DNA of 64,000 bases from Hordeum vulgare subsp. vulgare (lineage: Eukaryota; Streptophyta; Magnoliopsida; Poales; Poaceae): assembly GCF_904849725.1 (NCBI RefSeq), contig NC_058524.1, positions 551,865,763 to 551,929,762 on the forward strand. Reading direction: 5' to 3'. The notes beneath the pieces are model-generated. The model was not told the origin of the DNA, made no database searches, and worked only from the letters and a program-made list of their open reading frames with translations. Position 1 is the stretch's first letter. Each line of letters opens with the position of its first letter. Shown here piece after piece: positions 43,639 through 55,109 of the stretch. Made by a program: the position numbers and the translations under genes.

Positions 43639-46600
43639 TGTTGGAAATATTCCCTAGAGGCAATAATAATTTGGTTATTATTATATTTCCTTGTTCATGA
43701 TAATTGTTTCTTATCCATGCTAAAGGAAACTCAAATACATATGTGGATACATAGGCAACACACCATCCCTAGTGAGCCTCTCACGGACTAGCTCGTTGAT
43801 CAAATATGGTCAAGGTTTCCTAACCATAGACATGAGATGTCATTAGATAACAGGATCACATCATTAGGAGAATGATGTGCTCGACAAGACCCAACTATGA
43901 ACGTAGCATGTGATCGTGTCAGTTTATTGCTACTGTTTTTTGCATGTCAAGTATCTGTTTCTATGACCATGAGATCATGCAACTCCCGGGCACCGGAGGA
44001 ATGCCTTGTGTATACAAACGTCACAACGTAACTGGGTGACTATAAAGGTGCTCTATAGGTATCTCTGAAGGTGTCTGCTGGGTTGGCATGAATCGAGAAT
44101 GGGATTTGTCACTTCGTATGACGGAGAGGTATCTCTAGGGCTCACTCGGTAATACAACATCACAATGAGCTTGCGGGCAGTGTGACTAAAGAGATAGTCA
44201 TGGGATCTTGTATTACAAAACGAGTAAAGAGATCTGCCGGTAACGATATTGAACTAGGTATGGAGATACCGATGATTGAATCTCGGGCAAGTAACATACC
44301 GATGGACAAAGGGAATATTATACGGGATTAACTGAATCCTTGACATAGAGGTTCAATTGATAAAGATCTTCGTAGAATATGTAGGAGCCAATATGGGCAT
44401 CCAGGTCCCGCTATTGGTTATTGACCGGAGAGTGTCTCAGTCATGTCTACATAGTTCTTGAACCCGCAGGGTCTGCACACTTCAGGTTCGGTGACGTTTC
44501 GGTATAGTTGAGTTATGTATGTTGGTGACCAAAGGTTGTTCAGAGTCCCGGATGAGATCTCAGATGTCACGAGGAGTTACAGAATGGTCCGGAGATGAAG
44601 ATTGATATATAGGAAAAGGGTATTTGGGCTCCAGAATGGTTTCGGGCACTTCCGGTAGTGTACCAGGATTGACGAATGGGTTTCGGGGATCCATCGGGAG
44701 AGGTCCACCCACCCCAGGGGACACATGGCCTAAGAGGTGGTGCACCAGCCCTTAGTGGGCTGGGCAGCCAGCCCCTAAAGGCCCTTGCGCCAAGAGGTGG
44801 GAGGAGGCCCAGTGGGGAGGGAGTCCTACTAGGACTCCACCTCCCTTGGTGGAGAAGGACTCCTCCTTTGGGGCGGCGGCTAAGGCCCTAGGGTAACCCT
44901 AGGGCACCACCCCTTCCCCCTCCCTCCTACATATAGTGGAGGGGAGAGAGGACAACAACACCACAATCTGAGGCGCAACTCTCTCTCCCTCCCTCTAGTT
45001 CATTTCTCCTCTAGATCGGTTCCGGTAGTGCTCGACGAAGCCTTGCCGGGTGATACGTCTCAAACATATCTATAATTTTTGATGGTTTCACGCTGTTATC
45101 TTGTCAACTTTGGATGTTTTGTTTACCTTTTATATTTTTTTGGGACTAACTTATTAACTCAGTGCCAAGCGCCAGTTCCTGCTTTTTCTGTGTTGTTGCC
45201 TCTTTTCAGATCTGATTTTGGAACGGAGTCCAAACGGAATAATTCTTTCGCGATGATTTTTATGGAAAATATCAAAAATACCGGAAGAAAAAGATACCCG
45301 AGGGGGTCCCGAGGGCGCCACAAGCCCTGTCACCGCGCCCCCCTAGGTCGCGCCAATCAAGCTTGTGGCCCCCTCGGGGGCCCACTTGATGCAACTCCAC
45401 CGCCATATGGTCCTATAAATTCAGAAACCTCCAGAAAGAAACCAAGATCGGGAGTTCCGCCGCCGTAAGTTCGTGTTTCCGTGAGATCTCATCTGGAGAC
45501 CCTTCCCGGTGCCCTGCCGGAGGGGACTTTGGAGTTGGAGGGCCTCTTCATCAACATCATCGCCCCTCCAATGACTCATGAGTAGTTCACTTCAGACCTA
45601 CGGGTCCGTAGTTAGTAGCTAGATGGCTTCTTCTCTCTCTTGGATCTTCAATACAAAGTTCTCCGTGATCTTCATGGAGATCTATCCGATGTAATCTTCT
45701 TTGGCGGTGTGTTTGTCGAGATCCGATGAATTGTGGATTTGTGATCAGATTATCTATGATATACATTTGAGTCTTTGCTGATTTCTAATATGCATGATTT
45801 GATATCCTTGTAAGTCTCTCTGAGTCTTGGGTTTTGTTTGGCCAACTAGATCTATGATTCTTGCAATGGGAGAAGTGCTTGGTTTTGGGTTCTTACCGTG
45901 TGGTGACCTTTCCCAGTGACAGTAGGGGCAGCAAGGCACACATCATGTAGTTGCCATCAAGGGTAACAAGATGGGCTCTGTCGTAGATATGAGATTGTCC
46001 ATCTACATCATGTCATCTTGCTTAAGGCGTTATTCTGTTCTTTTGGACTTAATACACTAGATGCATGCTGGATAGCGGTTGACCTATGGAGTAATAGTAG
46101 TAGATGCAGAAAGTATCGGTCTACTTGTTTTGGACGTGATGCCTATTGATATACTCATTACCATAGATATCGTCACGACTTTGCGCGGTTCTATCAATTG
46201 CTCGACAGTAATTCGTTCACCCACCGTCTACTCGCTTTCATGACAGAAGCCACTAGTAAACACTACGGCCCCCGGGTCTATTCACACCCATCGTTTACAC
46301 TTTTGCTTTTACTTTGCTTTGTTACTTTGTTGCTTTCAGTTCTCACTTGGCAAACAATCTATAAGGGATTGACAACCCCTTCATAGCGTTGGGAGCAAGC
46401 TCTTTGTGTTTGTGCACGCACTTGCGATACTCCTTCACTGGATCGATACCTTGGTTCTCAAAACTGAGGGAAATACTTACCGCCGCTGTGCTACATCACC
46501 CTTTCTGCTTCGAGGGAACACCAACGCAAGGCTCCAAGGCCACGGGGGTATGCTTTGCATATTTTCCTAGGAAGTCCCTAAGGCGTAGCCGCTGCAGCAG

Positions 46601-47027
46601 GATTCCTGGCACCGTACCAGGGAAGGTCTGTTGTCGCAGTAGCACCGGGACAGCTCCACCACCACCGCCGCCACACCATCGCGCTGTCGGAGAACTCAAC
46701 TACCTCTCCGCCCCTCTTGCTGGATCAAGAAGGTGGAGATCATCATCGAGCGGTACGTGTGCTGAATGCGGAGGTGGCATCCATTCGGCACTAGATCGGG
46801 ATGGACCGTGATGGGATCGCGAGGCGGATCTTGATGAGATCGCGGGACGGACTACGATTTGGATCGCAAGGATGTTTGACTACGTCAAACACTTTATTTA
46901 TATGCTTCGTCTTAGTGATCTACATGGGTATGTAGATACACTTCCCGCTCTCGTAGATGTTGATCTCCATAGATTGATCTTGGTGAGCGTAGGAATTTTT
47001 TTGTTTCCCATGCGACGTTCCCCAACA
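43639..47027 (+). repeat. Element E right LTR (interrupted by solo LTR G)
   Basis: Made of 43639-45050 and 46650-47027, about 1.79 kb without G. Aligns with the left LTR through both parts. Ends TTCCCCAACA, after which element C integrase sequence begins. Confidence 0.88.
45051..46644 (+). mobile_element. Element G: solo LTR
   Basis: 1594 bp, TGATACGTCTC to GTCGCAGTAGCA, with perfect duplication CCGGG at 45046-45050 and 46645-46649. Contains the GC-rich inverted-repeat module (about 45305-45395; CCACAAGCC to GCTTGTGGCC) and CCTATAAATTC as probable TATA just downstream. No internal sequence. Probably gypsy; family not named. Confidence 0.88.
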
Positions 47028-47035
47028 ACGCCCCA

Positions 47036-47998
47036 GCCTGTTTGATGGACCAGGGCGATGATGAAACATGGAGGTGGCATGTGCACATGGGACACCTGCA
47101 TTTCCGCGCGCTCCGAACCATGTACTCGAAGCAGATGGTGCATGGCATGCACGCCATTGACTGGGTCAAAGAATACTGTGACATGTGCACTTTGGGAAAG
47201 CAACATCGCGCACCGTTCCTCCAAGCCTCGGTGTACCGAGTAGAGCGCGGGCTAGAGCTCGTGCATACCAATTTGTGTGGCCCAACCGAGCCAACCACAC
47301 CTAGAGGTAACAAGTATTTCTTGTTGATTATTGACGACTATAGGCGCTACATGTGGCTCCTAAAGACCAAGGACGAGGCATTTCACCGCTTCAGAAAAAT
47401 AAAGGCATTGACAAAGCTGGACGGGAAGTGAAAGTTGCGTGCTTTCCGCTCTGATCGTGGCGGGGAGTTTAACTCCTACGAGTTCAAGGCGTATTGCGAG
47501 GAGATCGGGGTCAACCACTACAACACCTCCCCGTAGTCGCCCCAACAAAATGGGGTGGTGGAATGGCGGAACCAAACAGTGGTAGAGATGGCAAGATGCA
47601 TGATGGAGAGCATGAACTTGCCGACATATTTCTGGGTGGAAGCGGTGAAAACCATTGTCTACATCCTGAACCGAGCTCCTACGCGCAGCCTGGATGGTGT
47701 CACCCCATATGAGGTGTGGCACGTCCGTAAACCCAGTGTACAACATGTGCGTACGTTTAGGTGCATGGTTCATGTCAAGAAGGTCGGCCCCGACATCACC
47801 AAGCTGAGTGATCGCTCGATACCGATGGTCTTCAGTTACTACGAGGAGGGCTCCAAGGCTTACAAAGTGTATGATCCCACGACGAAGAAGGTACAGATCA
47901 TGCGAGACGTGGTCTTTGAGGAGGGCATACCATGGACATGGAATGCCGAGAATACGGGCATGGACACACTGTCACTAGCAACCTTTACTGTGGTCTAC
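47036..47998 (+). pseudogene. Element C integrase
   Basis: Zinc-finger region (WHVHMGHLHFRAL, then YCDMCTLGKQHRAPF) leads to the core. The first core motif reads VHTNLCGP, with asparagine in place of the usual aspartate. FRSDRGGEF keeps the second aspartate and QQNGVVEW keeps the glutamate. TGA at 47429 and TAG at 47534 interrupt one frame. The C-terminal region (47555-48247) is open and includes YKVYDPTTKKV and FEEGIPWTW. Host for insertion of the copia cDNA; inactive here. Confidence 0.85.
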
Positions 47999-48301
47999 AC
48001 CACGACGCTCAGTGTGCATGAGCTCGATAGTGGTATGCCCACACCACTGGCTACACCGTGTGGCGACCCTTCAGCCCCCACGTCGACACCAACAGTGCCA
48101 TCTCCTGCAGGGCTCACACCGGCGGCCGGCGCGCATGGCTCACCCAAGACCGAGCCGTTGACGCCCGCTGCAGGGCTGGAGATCCGTTGGGCCACACCAG
48201 ACACCCACAACGACAGTCGCGACGTGGATACATGGCCCATCCACTAGCACCGACTCTCTTGTATCCTCGATGGGACCGAGAGGGAGGTTGTGTGTGAGGC
48301 A

Positions 48302-49764
48302 ATGTAGCGCTGCGTGCTGAGCGTCGAGGAGCCATCAAATGTCGATGATGCACTTGCTGACGCGGCCTGGAAGGGGGCCATGTACGCTGACATGGACTCG
48401 ATCACTGAGATATGCACCTGGGAGCTCTCCAATCTTCCCCAAGGGAACACGACAATCAGGTTGAAGTGGGTGTTCAAGGTGAAGCGTGACACTGCTGGCA
48501 ACATCATCAAACACAAGGCACGACTGGATGCTAAAGGGGTACGCACATCGCGAGGCCGTGGACTTTGATGAAGTGTTCGCGCATGTGGTGTGGATGGAGA
48601 CGGTACACCTCTTCCTTGCTTTGGTTGCACATTCCGGTTGGGAGGTTCACCACATGGATGTGAAATGCAAAATTAGACGAGACCTTGGGTGCTCTCGGGT
48701 TTGAGCGAAGCTTGCTTGAGCATGCAGTCTACCGCCGTGGAGATGCACGCTCGTTCTTGCTGGTGGGCGTATATATCAACGACTTGATCATCACCGACAC
48801 TGCCAAGGGTCAAATTGTTCAGTTCAAGGATTAGATGTATCAGCTGTTTAAGATGAGCGACCTCGGCCTCCTGAGTTACTATTTGGGGATCGAGGTAGTT
48901 CAGTCAAAGTGCACAATCACCTTGTGTCAGAGAAGCTATGCAGAGAAGATACTTGAAGTAGCCGGTATGGGTGGATGCAACCGCAGCCACATGCCAATGG
49001 AATGCCGACTGCAACTGAAGAAAGAAGACGCCAATGGAATGCCGACTGAAATGAAGAAAGAAGATGATGCCAAGACCTTTGATCTGTCTCTGTACCATAG
49101 TGTCATATGCAGCTTGAGGTACTTGGTTCACACAACGCCAGACATTACACACTCAGTAGGAATTTCAAGTAGATTCATGATGAAACCAAGCCTGAACCAT
49201 TGGACTGCAGTCAAGTAGATTCTCAGATATGTGCAAGGCACACTCAACTATGACTGCTGCTACATACGTGGCGGGGACGGTGATCTGCTAGGGTACATCG
49301 AGAGTGATCACGTTGGGGACATTGGTGACAGGAAGAGCACCTTTGGAAAAATCTTCTTCCTTGGCAGGAACCCCATCTCTTGGACTTCATAGAAGCAGAA
49401 AGTAGTGGCTATTAGTTCTTGCGAGGCTGAGTATGTGGCAGCGGCAACGGCTACTTTTCAAGGGCCGTGGCTGAGCTGTTTGCTAGCAGAGATGAGGAGA
49501 GTAGGCACCAAGACTTTCAAGCTTCTGGTGGATAACAAGTCGGCAATTACATTGGCCAAGAATTCAATTCATCATGATCGTAGCAAACATATTGATGTGA
49601 CGTTTCACTTCATCCGGGAATGCATAGAAGAAGGGCAGCTGGAGATGGAACATGTTGGCACAAGCGATCAACTGGCTGATATACTGACCAAGGCCCTGGG
49701 TCGTGTTCGTTTTGTCGAGATGCGGTGGAGTCTTGGCGTCGAGGAAATCGACAGTGACCGCTGA
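48302..49764 (+). pseudogene. Element C reverse transcriptase and RNase H
   Basis: RT begins EEPSNVDDALADAAWKGAM and LKWVFKVKRD. After a frameshift (about 48530) it reads VDFDEVFAHV and WEVHHMDVKC, then a deletion removes the region up to ALGFERSLLEHAVY. The catalytic motif is YINDLII (48772-48790), asparagine in place of one aspartate. KMSDLGLLSYYLGIE, YHSVICSLRYLVHT and RNase H (SCEAEYVAAATATFQG; DNKSAITLAKN; KHIDVTFHFIRE) follow. In-frame stops are at 48834, 49216 and 49390. The RNase H frame 49405-49764 is intact to its natural end. Confidence 0.87.
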
Positions 49765-49768
49765 GCTT

Positions 49769-49779
49769 AAGGGGGGAAA
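49769..49779 (+). promoter_or_regulatory. Element C polypurine tract
   Basis: AAGGGGGGAAA directly before the 3' LTR start TGTTAGCC. Confidence 0.85.
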
Positions 49780-50239
49780 TGTTAGCCTGTGTTAAGCTCA
49801 TCATCACGTAGCATAAGAAGTTTTGTTTTTCTGTTGAATAATGTGTGCATGGGCCTGTGTTAAGCTCATCATCACGTAGCATAGGACGTTTTGTTTTTCT
49901 ATTGAATAATGTGTGCATGGGCCTGATGACAGCCGCATGCACACACGTAGTGGAGACATGCATAGCGCACACACTCCATCTTTCTCGTTTTGTTTACTCC
50001 CCGGTAAGCACTTATCGCTATGTGATGGAGTCGTGGGATGGCGTGACTTCACCGGATCACAACGAGTAGGAGGGGGTAGGGATTAGCTAGTTAGTTGATT
50101 CAGTCCTTGTAATCAAGATAAAAGAAAGAGGAACAAAATAGAAAAGCCGCGGGGTTTGTGTAGCAACTAAACTTCTCTCTCTCTCGCTTGAGCCCATAGC
50201 TCTCGCTCCTCGATCCCTCTCTCGATCTCTCGTTCGACA
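49780..50239 (+). repeat. Element C 3' LTR with internal 68-bp duplication
   Basis: 460 bp. The unit starting CCTGTGTTAAGCTC occurs at 49786 and again at 49854. The 5' LTR has one copy, which explains the length difference. Confidence 0.88.
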
Positions 50240-50276
50240 GTGACAATGTTGTCACTAGCTGGTTTTAGATCCATAA

Positions 50277-51195
50277 GGCAACTCCAACGCGCCGACGCAT
50301 TTCGTCCGCATGTGTCCATTTGATTTGAAATGGACGAAAATGCCGATCTAAACCCAAATCTCGTCCGCAGGCTATCTGTTTGGACGCACTTCTGTCCCAA
50401 ATTTATGTTTACAAGGACACGAGACGAACACACCGTGCGTACTTTTGGTGTCCGCCTCGGTCCCACTTGTCGGTTGCTCAGCGCTAGCAAAATAGGAACC
50501 CATGCCAGCGCCGCATGCATCCATGGAGTCCTACAAGTGGGTGGGCGTTCTGCGTGAGTGGGTGTGGATATCGCAAATTTGGTTGGGCATGGCAGAGGAG
50601 GAGGTGGCCTACCACGTGTAGCAGAGGGGTCGCGCGCTGGAGGAGGAGCAGGACGACGGGAGCGCCGCATGCAGCTAGAGCGGGAGGAGAAGGAGCAGCA
50701 TTAGTGTTGGGCGTGTGAGGAGGAGGAGTGACAGAAGTGCGAAGAGGAGGAGCAAGAAGAGCCACCACAACAGTAGACGCCGGAGCACGCGACGCTGATG
50801 GCCTACCAGCAGACCTTCCCTTGGGTTACGCCATTGAAGTTCTTCAACCTCACCCGCTCCAGTGACTAGGACGGCGCCTAGGGCTGTGTGGGCTGGGGCG
50901 ACTACTTTTTTAGTTTTTATTAATGTTTTATGTTTAATTATGTTTAATATAGACTTTGATCAATGTATTTCATATGTTTAATTATGTTTTACCTAAATGC
51001 ATGTTTAAAATTTAAATGTTTTATATGTCTATTCAGTTTGTTTTACAACCATGCGGACTAATGCGTCGATTGTGTTAAAAGCAAAGACGCCTCCAAATTC
51101 AAAACCGGACAAGCTCGTCCACTTGGCCGACCCAAATGAGAAAAACGGGTCTGTTTGCGCCAGCTGCCCATAATTTCTATTATGCTGGCCTTGCC
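50277..51195. mobile_element. Harbinger-like non-autonomous element (ends decayed)
   Basis: Starts GGCAACTCCAACGCGCC after TAA; the right end, reverse-complemented, starts GGCAAGGCCAGCA, matching 9 of 13. Near both ends lie related GC-rich segments (GCATTTCGTCCGC; CGGACAAGCTCGTCC). The right TSD is not preserved. The central 50500-50900 part is GC-rich with overlapping frames on both strands and no recognised domain; such frames are common in these elements. Confidence 0.55.
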
Positions 51196-51451
51196 CACGT
51201 TTTGATGGGATCAAACATTACAAGTGAGGCTGCAATGTAGGTAATGAGCGATGGGCATGGGACGCTCCATTCTCTTGAGCGTATTTGATTATGACTATGG
51301 TTCACTTTTGTGAAGTGTGCCCAGATGCAAGCTAGCCGGGAGGCCATTGATTTCGCATGGCCCCTTTTCCCATCCGATGTACTTGAGCTTGCCAGCAAAA
51401 CCTTCCTTCTTTACTTTCCTCAATTTCTCCGGGTATACTTTTCATACAGTA

Positions 51452-51884
51452 GAGTATTTATAACCGGTCCTTACAAATTCGGCCCCCCCAAACGTCTACG
51501 GACACGTACGGTTAGTGATTGGGTGTGTCTTCTATTTGTTCGACCGCACAACCACATTTTTTTTCTTTCTCATAGGTCCGGTCACTTGCACGTGATTGAC
51601 GGAGAGGAAAAAAGAGAAAGAAAAAGAATGAATAAGAATAAGAAAAATGTGATCCGGGATGGGGCCGCGTCCTATGTGACGGATTGACGGGGTGCGTCCG
51701 GACGCGCCTCATATCTTCTCCATATTTGAGATGGATATGAGCGTTCGCAGACAGCCCGAACATATATGGACGATATGAGGGTTTCGGTTGGGACATTTTT
51801 TTCTTCTATCTTCTGTGCGGTCACTAATTTGACACGCCCACGGATGTATGAGGGGTCATTTAAATGGTCCGGTTATAGATGTTT
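51452..51884. mobile_element. Small TIR element, Harbinger-like MITE
   Basis: Left GAGTATTTATAACCGGTCC and, from the right, AAACATCTATAACCGGACC match over ATAACCGG and continue as imperfect inverted repeats for about 50 bp (CCCCCCAAACGTC against GACCCCTCATACATC). Length about 430 bp. TSD uncertain. Confidence 0.6.
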
Positions 51885-51924
51885 TAGATTAGTTTTGTCA
51901 TGTTGTCTTGCTCCAAGTAACACA

Positions 51925-52023
51925 CTACTATTTATCGTGAAGGCCATCGGCTAGACAACCACTCTTACAATGAGATCGTAATGATGCTTCAATGTACTAG
52001 ATCATAACTAACGATTTATGTTG
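51925..52023 (+). repeat. Dispersed repeat, copy 1
   Basis: ACTACTATTTAT, then GACAACCACTCT and ACGATTTATGTTGG, in the same order and spacing as copy 2 at 55807-55901. Identity is clear but reduced. Confidence 0.55.
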
Positions 52024-52363
52024 GAGAAGCACTAGGCATCAAACTATTGATGCTTTCCTTTTTATCGGACTAGTTGGTAGCCATCCGATTAGATGCGCTG
52101 GTCATCAGATCTGTTAGTAAACTCACAACGCGTAATTTCTGAAATTGATTGTTGTATGGTAACTACTATGGGTGCATGGCCCGGTGTAATTCCAAATTTT
52201 TGTGGGGATGGGCCTGGTCGAAGCAATTTTTCACTAATGAGAGTCAGGATCAGTTTTCTGCTTCCCAAATTTATGCTTACGAGGACTGCTTCCGAAAATC
52301 AGTTATGGGTTTGTTTCCTCCTTCCAAGAATTGTCCTTCTTCGAGGATTGCTTCTGTCATTTA

Positions 52364-53253
52364 GAGCAACTCCAACCATGAGACTTAAACAAACGCGCGT
52401 TTTATCCGTATTTTGTTTGTTTGGGTCGTCCGTCTGCTCGTATGTGTTTACTTTTTTAAATGGATCGATCGATGCGTTCAACAGAGGTAGGTGCATTTTT
52501 TGACGTGTCCGCTTCTGCATTTTGTCAAACACCTAATGGACGAGTCATTCCTTGAACTGCCAGCTCTGCGACATCGTCCTACTCGCAGACGAGGCGAGCG
52601 CCCGTCCGCCTCGAGATTCCACCGCCCTGCTCTGCGCCCTCCCGTGCTCCGCCACGCGTCACGCGTCCGCCCTGCTTCGCCCCTACCGGTGCTACGCGTC
52701 CCTACTCCGCGCCCTTGCTGGTGCTCCGCATCCCCTGCTCTGCCCTTGCTCCGCGCCTAGCCTGGCCTGGCTCCTCGCTCATGTCGTGGAGGGGGAGACG
52801 AAGGAGGGCAATGCGCCACAGAGAGAGGAGCTGGTGGAGGCGGGCGCGAGCAGGACCGACGGCTTGCGGAGCTAAGGCGGTAGCGGCCGCTGCTGCTACT
52901 GCGGCGGCGAGCAGCAACAAGGATGAGGTGACGGAGGACGTGCAGTGGACGCAGGCAAGGCTGACGGGGCGGCGGAGGTGAGGAGGACAAGCGCCGTGTC
53001 GCTGCTCCTCCCTGCCCAGTCACTGATGGGTGGGACCAGAGCATGCACGATCGGACGAGAGGAGACAACGGGAGCGTCCACTTTTGTCCGTCGCAGATCC
53101 ATTTTTCACACATATTTGGGTTTAGTTTGGGTCGGTAACACACCTTAAACGGACACGTTGTTCGTTTGGATCGCCCCGTTGGGCAAAATTTTGTGTTCAA
53201 ATGATCCAAACAAACACGAGCGGACAAAATGGATCATCCCGTTGAAGTTGCTC
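52364..53253. mobile_element. Harbinger-like non-autonomous element
   Basis: Starts GAGCAACTCCAACC and ends GTTGAAGTTGCTC, good inverted repeats, with TTA on both sides (52361-52363 and 53254-53256). Length 890 bp. The GC-rich centre (52550-53000) opens several overlapping frames on both strands with alanine- and arginine-rich translations and no domain. No transposase. Confidence 0.78.
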
Positions 53254-53256
53254 TTA

Positions 53257-54504
53257 TGAATTGCTTCAGAAAATCATTTATGGATTGCTTCTGAGGATCC
53301 GCTTCCTGCTTCTGAGGATTGCTTCTGAGAATTATCCATATTATTTACAGGAGATAGAGTGCATCTTGATTCCATGGACACATTTCTTTACCATTGGCAA
53401 AACGCACTTCAATTATATCTAGTACAATAAGTATGTTTTTCCAAGATGCATTTTTATGCGACAACGACATAGCTTTTGTGCCATGGAAGCATACTTTGTG
53501 GTGTGGCCAAATTTTTTTGTTCATTTGAAGGATTTAATGTTGTTATATTTTTCGGAGATGGAAATGAATTTGGGTGTAAATGAAGCATTTTTCTTGTATA
53601 ATTGAAACGTTTGCTTCCCAAAGAAATCGACAAAAAGCACACAAGAAGAATGATCAAGTGTTGAAAAAAATCATAAGAAATGCACACACAAAAAATACAA
53701 CTCGTTTTGGCAATTAAATAAATTACAACATTTTTTATAAGCTGGTCATGAACATGATCTGTGCGCCACGAGCTCATGTGTTGTTCCAGTACAACCGGCA
53801 ATTTGGAGCAATTTCCGGTTTGTATCAGTTATAGTGCAGTCAACTTCAATCCAAAGCATTGTGCTAGCAACAAAGAAGCGCACTTGAAATCGGATGCACG
53901 TGTCTATTCATTAGAAGCATTTAGTGATAAAGAAGAAGCACACACTAATAATTATTGATACAACAAAAGGCGCAAACGTGTATGTACAATAAAGTTTTGC
54001 TGATAGAAGCAACCCTGGCACTGGTTGAAGCACAGATGTCTGGTAATGGTTCTATCAAAATAATTTTATAATAAAATAAGCATTCACTTACAATGCTTGA
54101 AGCAAAAATGCAAAATCACTATATCATAGACACATATGCAAGAAAATAAAGTAGGTAGTATCTAGTTGGACGCGGATTTTTAGGACATGCGATGCCGAAA
54201 TCCTATGTGTTTCCGTATTATAGCCTCATTTGCAATACCTGACATGTTAATCCCAGCGTCCGTGAATACACCATACTATACAACCAGCTAGTGTGCCAGA
54301 CGGCATTTATGTTCGTAGGAATACATGCTTGTCTCTTATTAGAGGCCCATGTCACAATTCAGGCGATGGCATAACTGCTCTTAGACGTTGGGCAGACATC
54401 ATTAATCATGCGCGCTCATTAGTGGCTCACACTGTAGATCTTGTCCAAGTCGTGTCCTGTGGATAAACAGAGGGAGAATAGGATATGGCTTCTGCAGAAA
54501 CGTA
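53257..54504. other. AT-rich stretch, no gene seen
   Basis: The sequence just right of the Harbinger-like element (GCTTCAGAAAATCATTTATGG and repeated GAGGATTGCTTCTG) resembles the sequence just left of it (about 52280-52363), suggesting a local tandem duplication. The 115-codon minus-strand frame at 53454-53801 has no recognisable features. Nothing else found. Confidence 0.4.
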
Positions 54505-54665
54505 CTCCCTCCGTTCCTAAATTTGAGTCTTTTTAGATATTTCATTAAGGGATCAAATATGAAGCAAAATGAGTGAATCTATACTTTAATGTATGTCTAT
54601 ATACATCTCTATGTAGTTTTTTAGTGAAAATTCTAAAAAAAACTTATATTTAAAAACGGAAGGAG
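54505..54665. mobile_element. Stowaway MITE (Tc1/mariner-type)
   Basis: 161 bp, starting CTCCCTCCGTTCCTAAATTTG and ending TTTAAAAACGGAAGGAG, flanked by TA on both sides (54503-54504, 54666-54667). Terminus and TA duplication are diagnostic of Stowaway. Internal CTTTTTAGATATTTC and TTTAGTGAAAATTCTAAAAA also pair. Confidence 0.9.
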
Positions 54666-55109
54666 TAGTTCAACAGGTTAGCCCGACTATACTATACCTG
54701 GTCCGTTGTTTTTGTTTTCTTTGTCTATGAGCGAATGTGCCCACCGTCAACAGATTTGCGGATTTGTAGGATTCCGTTGATGTTGGCCAAGGAACAGATC
54801 TTGTGGTTTCAAACGAGAAAAAACACAAGAGAGTAGAAAACAGTTGGATCTTACAAGTTTTTCACTGCTCGCTGATTTCAGGAAAAAGAGAGCTGCCAGA
54901 CAAGAGAATACGAGAGTGCTGAAAGGGTAATCGCACTGGAAACAATACTAGCACGATTTGCTGAGAGTCATGATGGGCTGCAGCCTGCAAGGGGAGCTGG
55001 GTGGAATTGATGGGCGTTTTAATTTACCTTTGCTGCGTGGTTAAACGCATGTCGGTTGTCCAATCATGATTTATTGACATTGAATGGATGTGGTGCACAC
55101 AGCGCGTTA
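54666..55109. other. Unannotated stretch
   Basis: No gene, repeat or motif recognised between the two MITEs. Confidence 0.4.

Larger units (their letters stand above)
35097..47027 (+). mobile_element. Element E: decayed BARE-1/Angela-type copia element
   Basis: LTRs at 35097-36900 and 43639-47027 (the latter split by solo LTR G) have the Angela termini TGTYGGAAATAT and TTCCCCAAYA. The internal region has modified primer site, gag, protease, integrase, RT and RNase H remnants with many stops. Solo LTR F interrupts RT. No target duplication is found: CAGAC precedes and ACGCC follows. Host C coding sequence between protease and integrase zinc finger is missing at the joint. Confidence 0.88.
28031..50239 (+). 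mobile_element. Element C: decayed Ty1/copia retrotransposon, host of D and E
   Basis: LTRs at 28031-28416 and 49780-50239 start TGTTAGCCTGTGTTAAGC and end CGTTCGACA. A primer site follows the first and a polypurine tract precedes the second. The copia order gag, protease, integrase, RT, RNase H is preserved, split by D (in gag before the zinc knuckle) and by E (after the protease). Without insertions about 4.9 kb remains. Candidate target duplications (GTATT and GTGAC) do not match well. All genes carry stops. Family not identified. Confidence 0.88.

Noticed and set aside
28026..50244. Target-site duplication for element C
   Set aside because: GTATT and GTGAC share only two positions, so no duplication is claimed.
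52491..53227. GC-rich overlapping ORFs up to 156 codons on both strands
   Set aside because: Open on both strands because of GC content inside a Harbinger-like element; alanine/arginine/proline-rich translations without a domain.
53454..53801. 115-codon minus-strand ORF
   Set aside because: No domain or start context recognised, and the sequence is AT-rich; probably chance.
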